The notes below the pieces were generated by a model, which did no database searches, was not told where the DNA came from, and saw only the letters and a list, made by a program, of their open reading frames with translations. Both the position numbers and the translations under genes were made by a program. A DNA stretch of 14,254 bases, taken from contig CAUCXT010000056.1 of assembly GCA_958446835.1 (NCBI GenBank), positions 1 to 14,254 of the forward strand. The letters are read 5' to 3'. Source of the DNA: an uncultured Eubacterium sp. Its GTDB lineage: Bacteria; Bacillota; Clostridia; Lachnospirales; Lachnospiraceae. Positions within the stretch are counted from its first letter, which is position 1. Each line of letters opens with the position of its first letter. This document shows positions 1 through 6,487 of the stretch, piece by piece.

Positions 1-1437
1 GCATAATGTGAACATCTGCTCATCCGTCACAGGGACACCCTGATACTCAAGCTTCACTATGCGGCTTCCCAAAGGCTTTGATGGGTCAATCTTATAGTCA
101 ACTCCTGCAAAGTAATCATAGTTGTAATGCTCAACCTTAGGGCTTAAGAACTTATCCGATATGGTGAGCTTTCCGTCCGAATCATAGGCAAAATACTCTG
201 CGCTGCGCTCCATCGCGCGCTTGAGGTTCCTTCCAGAAATATTGAATACTACAAGCGTGTTAGGGAAAGGATATGTGGCTATGATATCCCTTGTGCTTAC
301 TTTCTCCTTGAAGCCTGCGATGTCATTTGCAAGACCAACTGCCGAAATCTGTGCGCCTGAGAAATATAGCTGTACCTTGTTGATAAAATCAGCAATCGGA
401 GTTCCGTTGTATGCCATATCAAGTTTATCTGTAGGAAGAAGTGGACGGCTTAGAGTTCCGACAGGCTGGTTTAACCAGTCCTGAACCTTGTCCTCATAGT
501 ACATATATTTGTCATAGAGAAGTTCACCATTTTCCGCGCTATCGGTATACTTTGTGTCTTTTGAAACAGTGACAGCTCTTGCTGTTTTTGCAAGCTTATA
601 ATCCGCCTTCACCTTCTCGGAAGTTACCATAATATTGCTACTGTCAACTACATCTATCTCTATACAATGATATTCCTTAGCCGCATCGAGAGGCTGAACC
701 ACATAGGTCTTATGTCCGGTTGTCTTAGAGGTTATAAAGCGTCCGTCAACCGACATGTGCTGATGTCCTGTGAGGAGCACATCAAAGCTTAATTCCTCAC
801 ATATTTTGTAGCCGATATTCTCAGTTGAGGCGGTGAGCTTCTCTCCTGTGTCGAGGTCTGCCTCAAATCCGCCGTGATATATACAGATATTGATGTCCGT
901 CTTTCCACTTAGTTCTTCGAGAGCCTTCTCAGCTTCGATGAATGGGTCGACAACCTGCACACCGATAAGATTTTCCTTCTTCTCCCACACATTTACATAA
1001 TCGGTCACGATTCCCACAATGCCGACACGCAGACCATTTGGCATAACCTTGATTTCATACGGATACAGATGGTTCCCGGAATCGTCGAGGACGTTCTGGC
1101 ATACACAATGTCCCTTATGGTTGTCGCGGTACTCCTTCTGGTACTCAAGCCCATAATTGAAGTCATGGTTTCCGAGCGTGTAGTAATCGTAGCCGCAGTC
1201 ATTCATAAGCTCTGCCAGAACCTTAGGGCTTTTGGTCACATGGTTAGTGAAATACGAAAAGGCATTTCCCTGAAGCACGTCACCGCCATCGATGATGAGT
1301 GTGTTCTCATCCTTTTTCCAGTTCGGGACGCACGAAAGGAGTCCTACATTCTTCTCTATCATATCGCCGTAGGTTGTCGGGTAAAAGTATCCGTGTGTGT
1401 CGGATGTGAAGTAAAGCTTAAGCTTCTTATTTTCCAT
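1..1437 (-). CDS. 5'-nucleotidase / 2',3'-cyclic phosphodiesterase-type metallophosphatase, C-terminus cut by window edge
   Basis: An open frame of 479 codons runs from an ATG at 1437 off the left edge, so the stop is not seen. It carries the full calcineurin-like metallophosphoesterase motif set: DTH at residues 13-15, GGDVLQG at 51-57, GNHDF at 89-93, YHGGFE near 180-190, and GHQH at 224-227. The part after about residue 280 matches the 5'-nucleotidase C-terminal substrate domain in layout. The protein begins MENKKLKLYF with no signal peptide or lipobox, so it should be cytoplasmic, as in the YunD-like branch rather than secreted UshA/CpdB. The expected reaction is release of phosphate from nucleoside monophosphates or cyclic nucleotides using two metal ions; the exact substrate cannot be read from sequence. 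A GGAG lies about 7 nt before the start. It follows surE, another nucleotidase, across a repeat-filled gap. Confidence 0.9.
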   Translation of the reverse strand, partial: MENKKLKLYFTSDTHGYFYPTTYGDMIEKNVGLLSCVPNWKKDENTLIIDGGDVLQGNAFSYFTNHVTKSPKVLAELMNDCGYDYYTLGNHDFNYGLEYQKEYRDNHKGHCVCQNVLDDSGNHLYPYEIKVMPNGLRVGIVGIVTDYVNVWEKKENLIGVQVVDPFIEAEKALEELSGKTDINICIYHGGFEADLDTGEKLTASTENIGYKICEELSFDVLLTGHQHMSVDGRFITSKTTGHKTYVVQPLDAAKEYHCIEIDVVDSSNIMVTSEKVKADYKLAKTARAVTVSKDTKYTDSAENGELLYDKYMYYEDKVQDWLNQPVGTLSRPLLPTDKLDMAYNGTPIADFINKVQLYFSGAQISAVGLANDIAGFKEKVSTRDIIATYPFPNTLVVFNISGRNLKRAMERSAEYFAYDSDGKLTISDKFLSPKVEHYNYDYFAGVDYKIDPSKPLGSRIVKLEYQGVPVTDEQMFTLC

Positions 1438-1453
1438 AGTAATCTCCATTCTG

Positions 1454-1686
1454 TAATTCATATACTAGGTGATTGCGAAACGCAGTGTGTGAAAGCCGTA
1501 CGTTGTGCAATTTTACTAGTACCCTTCCGGACACGTTCTCACTCCTTGAAACCAGTAGCGGTACATAAGCGGCTAAAATACAGCCGCTAAGGACCGACTG
1601 GTTTCAAAGGGTCCGGCAGTGTACTAGTAAAATTGCACAACTGTTTATTGGCAAATTTGCGTTTCGCAATCAGCTAATTCATATAC
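1454..1686. mobile_element. Miniature inverted-repeat element (MITE-like), 209 bp, flanked by 12-bp direct repeats
   Basis: The interval 1466-1674 is a nested inverted repeat. Its outer arms 1466-1483 and 1659-1676 match except for one base and share a perfect 14-bp core (TGATTGCGAAACGC). The next arms, 1503-1522 and 1621-1640, are a perfect 20-bp match. Inside are CCGGAC/GTCCGG (1528-1533, 1611-1616), an 11-bp pair (1546-1556, 1597-1607) and a 7-bp hairpin (1568-1574, 1582-1588). The direct repeat TAATTCATATAC stands on both sides, at 1454-1465 and 1675-1686, as expected for a target-site duplication. There is no plausible coding frame inside. It lies between surE and the downstream nucleotidase gene. 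It could instead be a structured RNA processing or attenuation element; the flanking direct repeat favours insertion. Confidence 0.7.
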
Positions 1687-1704
1687 AACTATTTGATAAA
1701 TACT

Positions 1705-2421
1705 CTATTTTATGATATGGCTCTTAATTTTTCCGATGGATATGTACCTGTCAAGCACATAGCGGATATCCGTGTTCTCAGGTGCTTCCGTAACAGGCAG
1801 TCCGGCAGCAGTCAGTGAGAAGGAGCCGTCCTCAAAATCCTCCCTTATGTAATGGTCTGAGTAGAATTCCATCTGGGCGGGCTTGGCATCCCATATAATG
1901 CCCTGAACCTCATCGACAGTGCATCCCGGAAAATTGACATTCCAGATTTCGCTTGTTGCAGGCATATTGTCGAGAAGTTCCTTCGTAATCGGAAGTATGT
2001 ACTCATCGACAACGTCATATACATCATTCATTTCCTTGGAAAAAGCTATCGCAGGAATACCGGTTGAGAGCGCCTCCATGCAGGCTCCGACCGTACCTGA
2101 ATAAAGTATATCATAACCGCAGTTATAACCGAAATTGATTCCCGAAAATACGATATCAGGGCGCTCCGGCATAAGATGGTATAGCGCTACTTTAACGCAG
2201 TCCGCAGGTGTTCCGCCAACGCTGTATGCCTGCACAGCCGGAACCGGAAAATCAATGCGCTTAACCTTCATATCTCCTCTCACGGTGATTTTCTGTGACA
2301 TGGCACTGCACTGGTCATCAGGAGCGACAACCCATACCTCACCGAACTTGGCGGCAAGCTGCGCAAGCCTCTTTATACCCTCAGATGTGATACCATCGTC
2401 ATTTACAACTAATATTCTCAT
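1705..2421 (-). CDS. surE: 5'/3'-nucleotidase SurE
   Basis: This encodes a 238-residue SurE, a cytoplasmic metal-dependent phosphatase that removes phosphate from nucleoside 5'- and 3'-monophosphates. The length is close to the usual 240-260. The N-terminal MRILVVNDDG gives the metal-binding D8 and D9. S39 lies in APDDQCSAMSQ, GGTPADCV is at 69-76, and SGINFGYNCGYDILYSGTV (93-111) supplies the conserved Asn (N96) and the core of the active site. WNVNFPG is the usual late motif. The ATG at 2421 is at the exact family N-terminus, with a GAAAGG upstream. The two-residue insert in the NxG loop (GYNCGYD) is unremarkable. The next gene downstream is a second nucleotide phosphatase, which suggests a shared role in nucleotide salvage or RNA-breakdown products. 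A miniature element separates the two. Confidence 0.95.
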   Translation of the reverse strand: MRILVVNDDGITSEGIKRLAQLAAKFGEVWVVAPDDQCSAMSQKITVRGDMKVKRIDFPVPAVQAYSVGGTPADCVKVALYHLMPERPDIVFSGINFGYNCGYDILYSGTVGACMEALSTGIPAIAFSKEMNDVYDVVDEYILPITKELLDNMPATSEIWNVNFPGCTVDEVQGIIWDAKPAQMEFYSDHYIREDFEDGSFSLTAAGLPVTEAPENTDIRYVLDRYISIGKIKSHIIK

Positions 2422-2644
2422 AGCTTTTTGTTTTACCTTTCATGTTATATAATATAGTCGGGGAATTGCGAAACTCAGTGTATTTAACTGGCATTGCACG
2501 ATTTCCGAACATAATTTATTGGTGCTGGCAGTTGTTAATATACTGCATGATGACTTTATGACTTTTATTTTTACATTATTTTATGTGAAAGTCAATTGGT
2601 TAAGTTAAAGTGTAAACGTTAATTCCTCAAAATTCTTATGAACA
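2422..2644 (-). promoter_or_regulatory. surE upstream region with a weak candidate promoter
   Basis: This 223-bp AT-rich gap holds the diverged repeat end (2461 onward) and a weak promoter-like pair on the minus strand: TTGACT (2590-2595) with AAAAAT 17 bp downstream (2567-2572). An imperfect inverted repeat (GACTTT 2560-2565 against AAAGTC 2588-2593) overlaps it. Nothing here is strong, and the true surE promoter is not fixed by the sequence. Confidence 0.3.
2461..2515. repeat. Diverged terminal fragment related to the 1466-1674 element
   Basis: From 2464 the sequence ATTGCGAAACTCAGTGTAT matches 17 of 19 bases of the left end of the element at 1472-1490. It is followed by a looser GCATTGCACGATTT stretch resembling the element's second arm (GTTGTGCAATTTT). 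No matching opposite end or flanking direct repeat is visible, so it is probably a decayed or solo end. On the minus strand its TTCGCA lies 17 bp before a TATAAC (2444-2449), which could form a -35/-10 pair close to surE, but the resulting leader would be very short. Confidence 0.5.
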
Positions 2645-3135
2645 TCACCAATATCTTCCTTCAGTGTTTTTCACGTAAATTGTGCTTCGTGCCGCACCTT
2701 CTTTTCTCAAATAACCGTTCTTAACCATATTCATTAAAACAGTTCTGGCTCTACGGTGTTTTACTTCTAACAGCTCAACCGTCTCGGCAGTAGTAATAGC
2801 GCCATTTTCCAATACATATTGATAAATTTGTTGTTCCTGTTCATTATCCGGCACTTTTTTATAGTATCTGGCACTTTATTGGCAGTATCCGGCATTTTTT
2901 TATAGTATCTGGCATTTTATCGGCACTATCCGGCACTTTATCGTCATTAATGAGGCTATTCCTTGCCAAAGCCAACAACTGCTCTGATTTTATCTGCAAT
3001 ACCGAAAATTATTTTGCCTCCTGTTCCATTTGCAAAGGCAACCACAGACTTCATGTATTTTATGCTTTTCTCTGGCAGATTCTCTTTGAACTCCACATTC
3101 TTTGATTCTCCTGCAAGAATTTCTTCTATTGTCAT
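2645..3135 (-). pseudogene. Remnant of AlbA_2 (Schlafen-like) / winged-helix ATP-binding regulator, internally deleted and frameshifted
   Basis: Two pieces of one family lie head to tail. The 5' piece (ATG at 3135, TAG at 2956-2958, 59 residues) begins MTIEEILAGESKNVEFKE and contains VVAFANGTGGKIIFGIAD, the start of an AlbA_2 domain, then stops after VVGFGKE. The 3' piece (2645-2854) is a winged helix of 69 residues with EITTAETVELL-like helices and KNGYLRKEG, and ends IYVKNTEGR, as expected for the C-terminus of the same proteins. The middle of a normally 400-500-residue protein is absent, and the join lies near 2958. Between the pieces is a run of K-V/M-P-D linker repeats whose 41-bp units change frame. 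Full-length relatives are proposed DNA-binding regulators, common in gut Firmicutes. The 3' piece could still be translated from the GTG at 2854, but no good ribosome site precedes it. A promoter remains upstream. Confidence 0.75.
2845..2943. repeat. 41-bp tandem repeat in the linker of the pseudogene (2.4 copies)
   Basis: Units at 2845-2885 and 2886-2926 and a partial one at 2927-2943 each begin TATCCGGCA and carry ATAGTATCTGGCA in the middle. On the minus strand they encode V/M-P-D-type linker repeats (for example MPDTIKK). The period of 41 is not a multiple of three, so each copy shifts the reading frame by one. Confidence 0.8.
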
Positions 3136-3175
3136 AACAACACCCCGCTTTCCCTAAATATTATTCCCAACGTCT

Positions 3176-3204
3176 ATCATAACATATAACCACGATTAGC
3201 ACAA
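3176..3204 (-). promoter_or_regulatory. Candidate promoter of the AlbA_2 remnant
   Basis: On the minus strand TTGTGC (3199-3204) and TATGAT (3176-3181) are spaced by exactly 17 bp, about 40 bases before the ATG at 3135. The fit to the vegetative sigma consensus is fair. It implies the broken gene may still be transcribed. Confidence 0.5.
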
Positions 3205-3220
3205 TCACACTTTCAAGGTC

Positions 3221-3253
3221 AAAAAGAGCTGTCACCTTACCGGCGGCAGCTCT
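3221..3253 (-). terminator. Rho-independent terminator after the MBL-fold gene
   Basis: On the minus strand a 7-bp stem (AGAGCTG, 3247-3253, with CAGCTCT, 3225-3231) with a 15-nt loop is followed directly by five T (3221-3225). It lies 74 bp past the stop of the metallo-beta-lactamase-fold gene. Confidence 0.6.
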
Positions 3254-3326
3254 GTATCTTCTGTTTTACAATCAAACTATATATATTTTTTTAAACACAT
3301 TCAAAACCATATAGTTTTTATCATAT

Positions 3327-4712
3327 TTATGATAGCTTCGTCACCACTCCATCCTTAAGCTCATAGACATCACCATACTCAGGGAGAATACGTGTCCCCG
3401 CCTTTGCGGAATTTACCTGCTCAGGGCGGAAGCTGTGAAGAGGGATGAGGGTCTTTGGCTCTATCGTGTCAAGCATTGTTCTGAGGTAGTATGGCTTTGC
3501 ATGGCCGCCAAGTCCTCTGTAGTCATAGGTTATGACGCACACCTCAAGAAATTCCTTCATCTTTGCAAATGATGGGTCATAAGCGCCAAGAGGTGCTCCG
3601 TCCATGTGAATATATCTGGATACAACGTCCTTGAGGTCGGTGAGCTCATACATATCTGCATAGTCGAGTTGAAGGGCATATTTTGAAGGGTTATTGATAA
3701 GCTCTGTTCTGCCTATGACCTTCCAGCCTGAAGGAATACCTTCACGGCATATTCTAGGCTTGTTTTCTGTTACAACTGTATTATCATTGCATGCTTCAAG
3801 ATAAGCCTGCTCGTATACTGCAATCTCATCCTCAGGATAGAAGGCAGCGACATAATCAGCCTGTACAGGGTCAAGAACCAATGTCCTTCCGTTTGCCTTA
3901 AAGGTGTTGACCATGCGATGTACACGCTCAACATTTCTGTTGTATGGGTTTACAACTATAAGTCCTGTGTCCTCCTTCGAAAGCCCTGCAAGTTCAGCCT
4001 GTAAGCCTTCCTCTGTTCTGTCAGCTTCAGCAGGCTTCTCAAGTGAGAGCATGTCGATGTCATCGAAGCTTGCGGTAACTCCTTCCGTGATAACCACGTC
4101 TGCGCCATGACAGGTCTTTCCGAAGTTCTCTGAACGCTCCGGATGAAAGCCGTGGAAACGGTAATCGCCTGTGTAGCATACATTTCCGTCCGGTGTGGAG
4201 ATAAGGAAGCCGCATGCCCCTACTACGTCATGGTCGACAGGAACACACTTGACTGTGATATCACCGACTGTAAACTCTGAGCCGTATTCTACACCTACAC
4301 AGTTAGTATGCTCCCTGTGTTCAACATCACCGTTTTTGGCAAGCTGGCGATAGAGCTTCAATGAATCTGCGCTCATATATACAGGAACATCCGGATGGAG
4401 ACATCCAAGACCGCCCATGTGGTCAATGTGCATGTGGGAAATCACAAAAAAACATTCTTTGCCAAGTTCGCCGTAAGGCACAAGCCCGGTCTTTTCGGCA
4501 GTATACTTGTCATAGATTCCGTCAGCAGGTGTGAGCATGCCAAGACGGATATAGTCTACAGCAAAATCGTCCTTTCTTTTGCGAATTTTATCATCCATAC
4601 GTCCGGCTACGGCAAAGCCGAAGTCGAACATGCACTTGGTGCTCTCAGTCTCAACGGCAACGAATGTACCACCGATTTCCTTTAGACCATTAAAAAATGA
4701 TATTTTTGTCAT
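3327..4712 (-). CDS. Metallo-beta-lactamase-fold hydrolase, RNase J-like, substrate unknown
   Basis: A 461-residue soluble protein of the metallo-beta-lactamase superfamily. Zinc ligands are visible: HMHIDH at 93-98, H161 in VDHDVVG, D183 in YTGDYR, and a late His in LIPLHSF. Its opening NGLKEIGGT resembles the GGxxEIG opening of RNase J and other beta-CASP nucleases. LGGHAKP near residue 405 looks like the GH-containing motif of that group. The length is shorter than RNase J (about 550) and no C-terminal RNase J domain is evident. It could be a nuclease or another hydrolase; the exact reaction is not known. GGAGG stands 9 nt before the ATG. It has its own promoter and terminator, so it appears monocistronic and not functionally tied to its neighbours. 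No signal peptide is seen. Confidence 0.85.
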   Translation of the reverse strand: MTKISFFNGLKEIGGTFVAVETESTKCMFDFGFAVAGRMDDKIRKRKDDFAVDYIRLGMLTPADGIYDKYTAEKTGLVPYGELGKECFFVISHMHIDHMGGLGCLHPDVPVYMSADSLKLYRQLAKNGDVEHREHTNCVGVEYGSEFTVGDITVKCVPVDHDVVGACGFLISTPDGNVCYTGDYRFHGFHPERSENFGKTCHGADVVITEGVTASFDDIDMLSLEKPAEADRTEEGLQAELAGLSKEDTGLIVVNPYNRNVERVHRMVNTFKANGRTLVLDPVQADYVAAFYPEDEIAVYEQAYLEACNDNTVVTENKPRICREGIPSGWKVIGRTELINNPSKYALQLDYADMYELTDLKDVVSRYIHMDGAPLGAYDPSFAKMKEFLEVCVITYDYRGLGGHAKPYYLRTMLDTIEPKTLIPLHSFRPEQVNSAKAGTRILPEYGDVYELKDGVVTKLS

Positions 4713-4748
4713 CTTCCATAACCTCCATATATTTCAAAATAATAGATT

Positions 4749-4777
4749 ATTTTAACATGGATAGCATATTTTGTAAA
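4749..4777 (-). promoter_or_regulatory. Promoter of the MBL-fold hydrolase gene
   Basis: On the minus strand TTTACA (4772-4777) and TAAAAT (4749-4754) are separated by 17 bp. The start codon at 4712 follows about 30 bases after the expected transcription start. This is a good match to a vegetative promoter. Confidence 0.65.
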
Positions 4778-4815
4778 TGAATATTTTGAAAACTTATGTG
4801 GTACTTTGTGTGGCA

Positions 4816-4849
4816 GAAAAATAAGAGGGCGTCCATACGGACACCCTCT
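4816..4849 (-). terminator. Strong rho-independent terminator of the ABC importer operon
   Basis: The minus strand has an 11-bp stem (4839-4849 with 4824-4834) rich in G/C, closed by a GTAT tetraloop, with a single G-U wobble. It is followed by TTATTTTT. It lies 32 bp past the stop of the binding-protein gene. The wobble pairs only in the minus-strand RNA, which supports that orientation. Confidence 0.85.
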
Positions 4850-4880
4850 CTCGGTTTCAGAATAAATCAAATCGTATCAA

Positions 4881-6218
4881 TTACTTCTGAAGAATATCAT
4901 TAACTGCCTTTACTAAAGCATCAAGTGTAGTCTGTGCGTCAGACTCAAGAAGAATCTGCTCCTCTAATGTGTTGCTTATAGCTGTCATTACATCATAGCT
5001 TCCCTCGAATGCAGGCTGGCTGATGAAGTAAGCAGACTGTGAGTAAGCTGCTACAGATGTAGGGTCAGTTGCCATGAACTGCTGATATGTCTCAGACTCA
5101 TAAGCGGATGTTCTTACAGGAAGGTAGCCTGTTGCCATAGCCCACTCTGTTGTTGCATCAGCGCTTGTTAAGAACTTAAGGTACTCCCAAGCAGCCTTCT
5201 GCTTATTTGTATCCTGTGAGAACATAACGATGTTAGTACCGGCTGCGTTAGCTGCCATATTTGTATTGCTTACAAGTGGAGCAACGCCAAGCTCCCAGCC
5301 ATCTGCTGTGATGTAGGAAGCACCTGTTGATGAACCAACGTAGGAAGCGATTAACTGGTTGCTGATTACGTTAGAGAAGTACTTGTCCTCACCAACAAGA
5401 CGTGCATAACCGTTGTTGTAAAGGTTCATGATGAACTCTACAGTCTCAAGACCCTTCTCATTGTCAAATAAAGCACCGTTCTCGTCAATGTAGCCGCATC
5501 CGTTCTGAACGAGCATAGCCTGGAACATTCCGGCAAGGTCATCCCAACCGATAGCCTCGATACCCTTCTCATCCTTGATTACCTTAGCAACCTCAAGGAG
5601 CTCATTCCATGTTAAAGGAGCACTTAAATCAAGCTCATCGAACATAGTCTTGTTATAGAAAAGAACATAAGTACTCTTGTTAAATGGAACACCGCTGATA
5701 AATCCGAACTGGCTGTTCTCATCTCTGTAACCAGCTACGATATCATCCCAATTGTCAAAATCATTAGCTACGAAATCATCAAGGTGAACAAGCTTATCTG
5801 AGTAAGCTGATAACCAGTTGTTGTAAGCCTGTGCAAGATCAGGAAGTGTGTCAGCAGCAGCGTTAGCTGTAAGCTTGGAGCTTAAATCCTTGTATGCACC
5901 CTGATTTGTAAGGTTAACTGTGATACCATACTCATTTGTCTCATTGAACTTGTTAGTGAGAGCTGTGAGCTCCTCCTCCTGCTTGTTGCTCATTGCATGC
6001 CAGAACTCGATTGTACAAGGCTGGATACTACCATCGCCTACAACTACTGAACCGTCTGTTGCAGATGTTGACTCTGATACAGAAGTAGTCTCTGCTGATG
6101 ATGAACCATTAGTAGTAGTCTCATTGCCTGTGCCGTTGTTGCTGTTGTTGCATCCTGTAAGTGTACCGAATGCCATTGTTGCTGTAAGTGCTACAGCAAG
6201 TCCCTTTTTGAGTTTCAT
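4881..6218 (-). CDS. Extracellular solute-binding lipoprotein of a Ugp-type carbohydrate ABC importer
   Basis: A 445-residue family 1 solute-binding protein. The N-terminus is a lipoprotein signal with a Lys-rich start, a hydrophobic stretch and lipobox LTGC (Cys at residue 23), so it should be anchored outside the membrane. A Ser/Thr/Asn/Gly-rich linker covers about 24-65. The mature domain begins at IEFWHAM (70-76). GVPFNKSTYVLFYNK and TGYLPVRTSAYES, with a C-terminal helix near LEEQILLE, resemble UgpB of the glycerol-3-phosphate system, but the overall fit is loose and the ligand could be another sugar or phosphodiester. It delivers the ligand to the two permeases encoded upstream. GGAG lies about 12 nt before the ATG. 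A 257-bp gap with its own promoter-like sequence precedes it, so it can be made independently of the permeases, as is common for binding proteins needed in excess. Confidence 0.92.
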   Translation of the reverse strand: MKLKKGLAVALTATMAFGTLTGCNNSNNGTGNETTTNGSSSAETTSVSESTSATDGSVVVGDGSIQPCTIEFWHAMSNKQEEELTALTNKFNETNEYGITVNLTNQGAYKDLSSKLTANAAADTLPDLAQAYNNWLSAYSDKLVHLDDFVANDFDNWDDIVAGYRDENSQFGFISGVPFNKSTYVLFYNKTMFDELDLSAPLTWNELLEVAKVIKDEKGIEAIGWDDLAGMFQAMLVQNGCGYIDENGALFDNEKGLETVEFIMNLYNNGYARLVGEDKYFSNVISNQLIASYVGSSTGASYITADGWELGVAPLVSNTNMAANAAGTNIVMFSQDTNKQKAAWEYLKFLTSADATTEWAMATGYLPVRTSAYESETYQQFMATDPTSVAAYSQSAYFISQPAFEGSYDVMTAISNTLEEQILLESDAQTTLDALVKAVNDILQK

Positions 6219-6273
6219 TTCTTTTTCTCTCCTTTTTGTGTACGAACAGCTATGCTGTCCATCTATTGCTTCA

Positions 6274-6312
6274 CAGGTAGTTATCGTACTACCTGAGGCA
6301 ATCTTTTGTCAA
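6274..6312 (-). promoter_or_regulatory. Internal promoter with operator-like palindrome before the binding-protein gene
   Basis: On the minus strand TTGACA (6307-6312) is a perfect -35; an 18-bp spacer leads to TACGAT (6283-6288). A 22-bp perfect inverted repeat with 8-bp arms (CAGGTAGT at 6274-6281 and ACTACCTG at 6288-6295) spans that -10. This is the geometry of a repressor site. The start codon is at 6218, giving a leader of roughly 55-60 nt. Confidence 0.55.
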
Positions 6313-6313
6313 T

Positions 6314-6351
6314 AAAAAATCGAAATAAAATGATTTTTATTTCGATTTTTT
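6314..6351. terminator. Perfect 17-bp AT-rich hairpin, possible intra-operon terminator or transcript stabiliser
   Basis: Bases 6314-6330 pair perfectly with 6335-6351 around the 4-base loop 6331-6334. The stem starts with six A and ends with six T on both strands and holds only one CG step per arm. It lies between the last permease and the promoter-like TTGACA of the binding-protein gene. It may reduce read-through or protect the upstream message; the low G/C makes it a weak terminator. Confidence 0.45.
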
Positions 6352-6392
6352 ACCAAACAGTTACTAATAATACAAATATTTTTTGCACCGGG

Positions 6393-6487
6393 TTGTTATT
6401 TAGCTACTGAATTGCATTTTAGCTCTTGAGCTGTATTTTAGCTCTTGAGCTGTATTTTAGCTCATGAGATGTATTTTAGCTCTTAAG
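6393..6487. repeat. 19-bp tandem repeat, five copies, starting inside the permease stop region
   Basis: Units at 6469-6487, 6450-6468, 6431-6449, 6412-6430 and 6393-6411 share, on the minus strand, the pattern CTCAAGAGCTAAAATACAG. The first unit includes the last three sense codons and the TAA of the upstream permease; similarity decays with distance. The middle copies can form small AGCTC..GAGCT stems. Confidence 0.85.

Noticed and set aside
1069..1590. 173-residue open frame on the plus strand
   Set aside because: It lies antisense to the metallophosphatase and its upstream gap, has no ribosome site, and its translation resembles no family; the minus frame has all catalytic motifs.
1466..1674. 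Riboswitch or tRNA-like leader for the nucleotidase gene
   Set aside because: No known riboswitch core was recognised, and the flanking 12-bp direct repeat fits insertion better; RNA function is not excluded.
2560..2593. Inverted repeat GACTTT...AAAGTC as a terminator
   Set aside because: Short imperfect arms in AT-rich sequence and no T-run in place; likely chance.
5920..6315. 131-residue plus-strand open frame over the binding-protein start
   Set aside because: Shadow of the Ser/Thr-rich linker and signal peptide codons; no ribosome site.
6393..6487. CRISPR array
   Set aside because: The 19-bp units abut each other with no spacers, and no cas gene is near.
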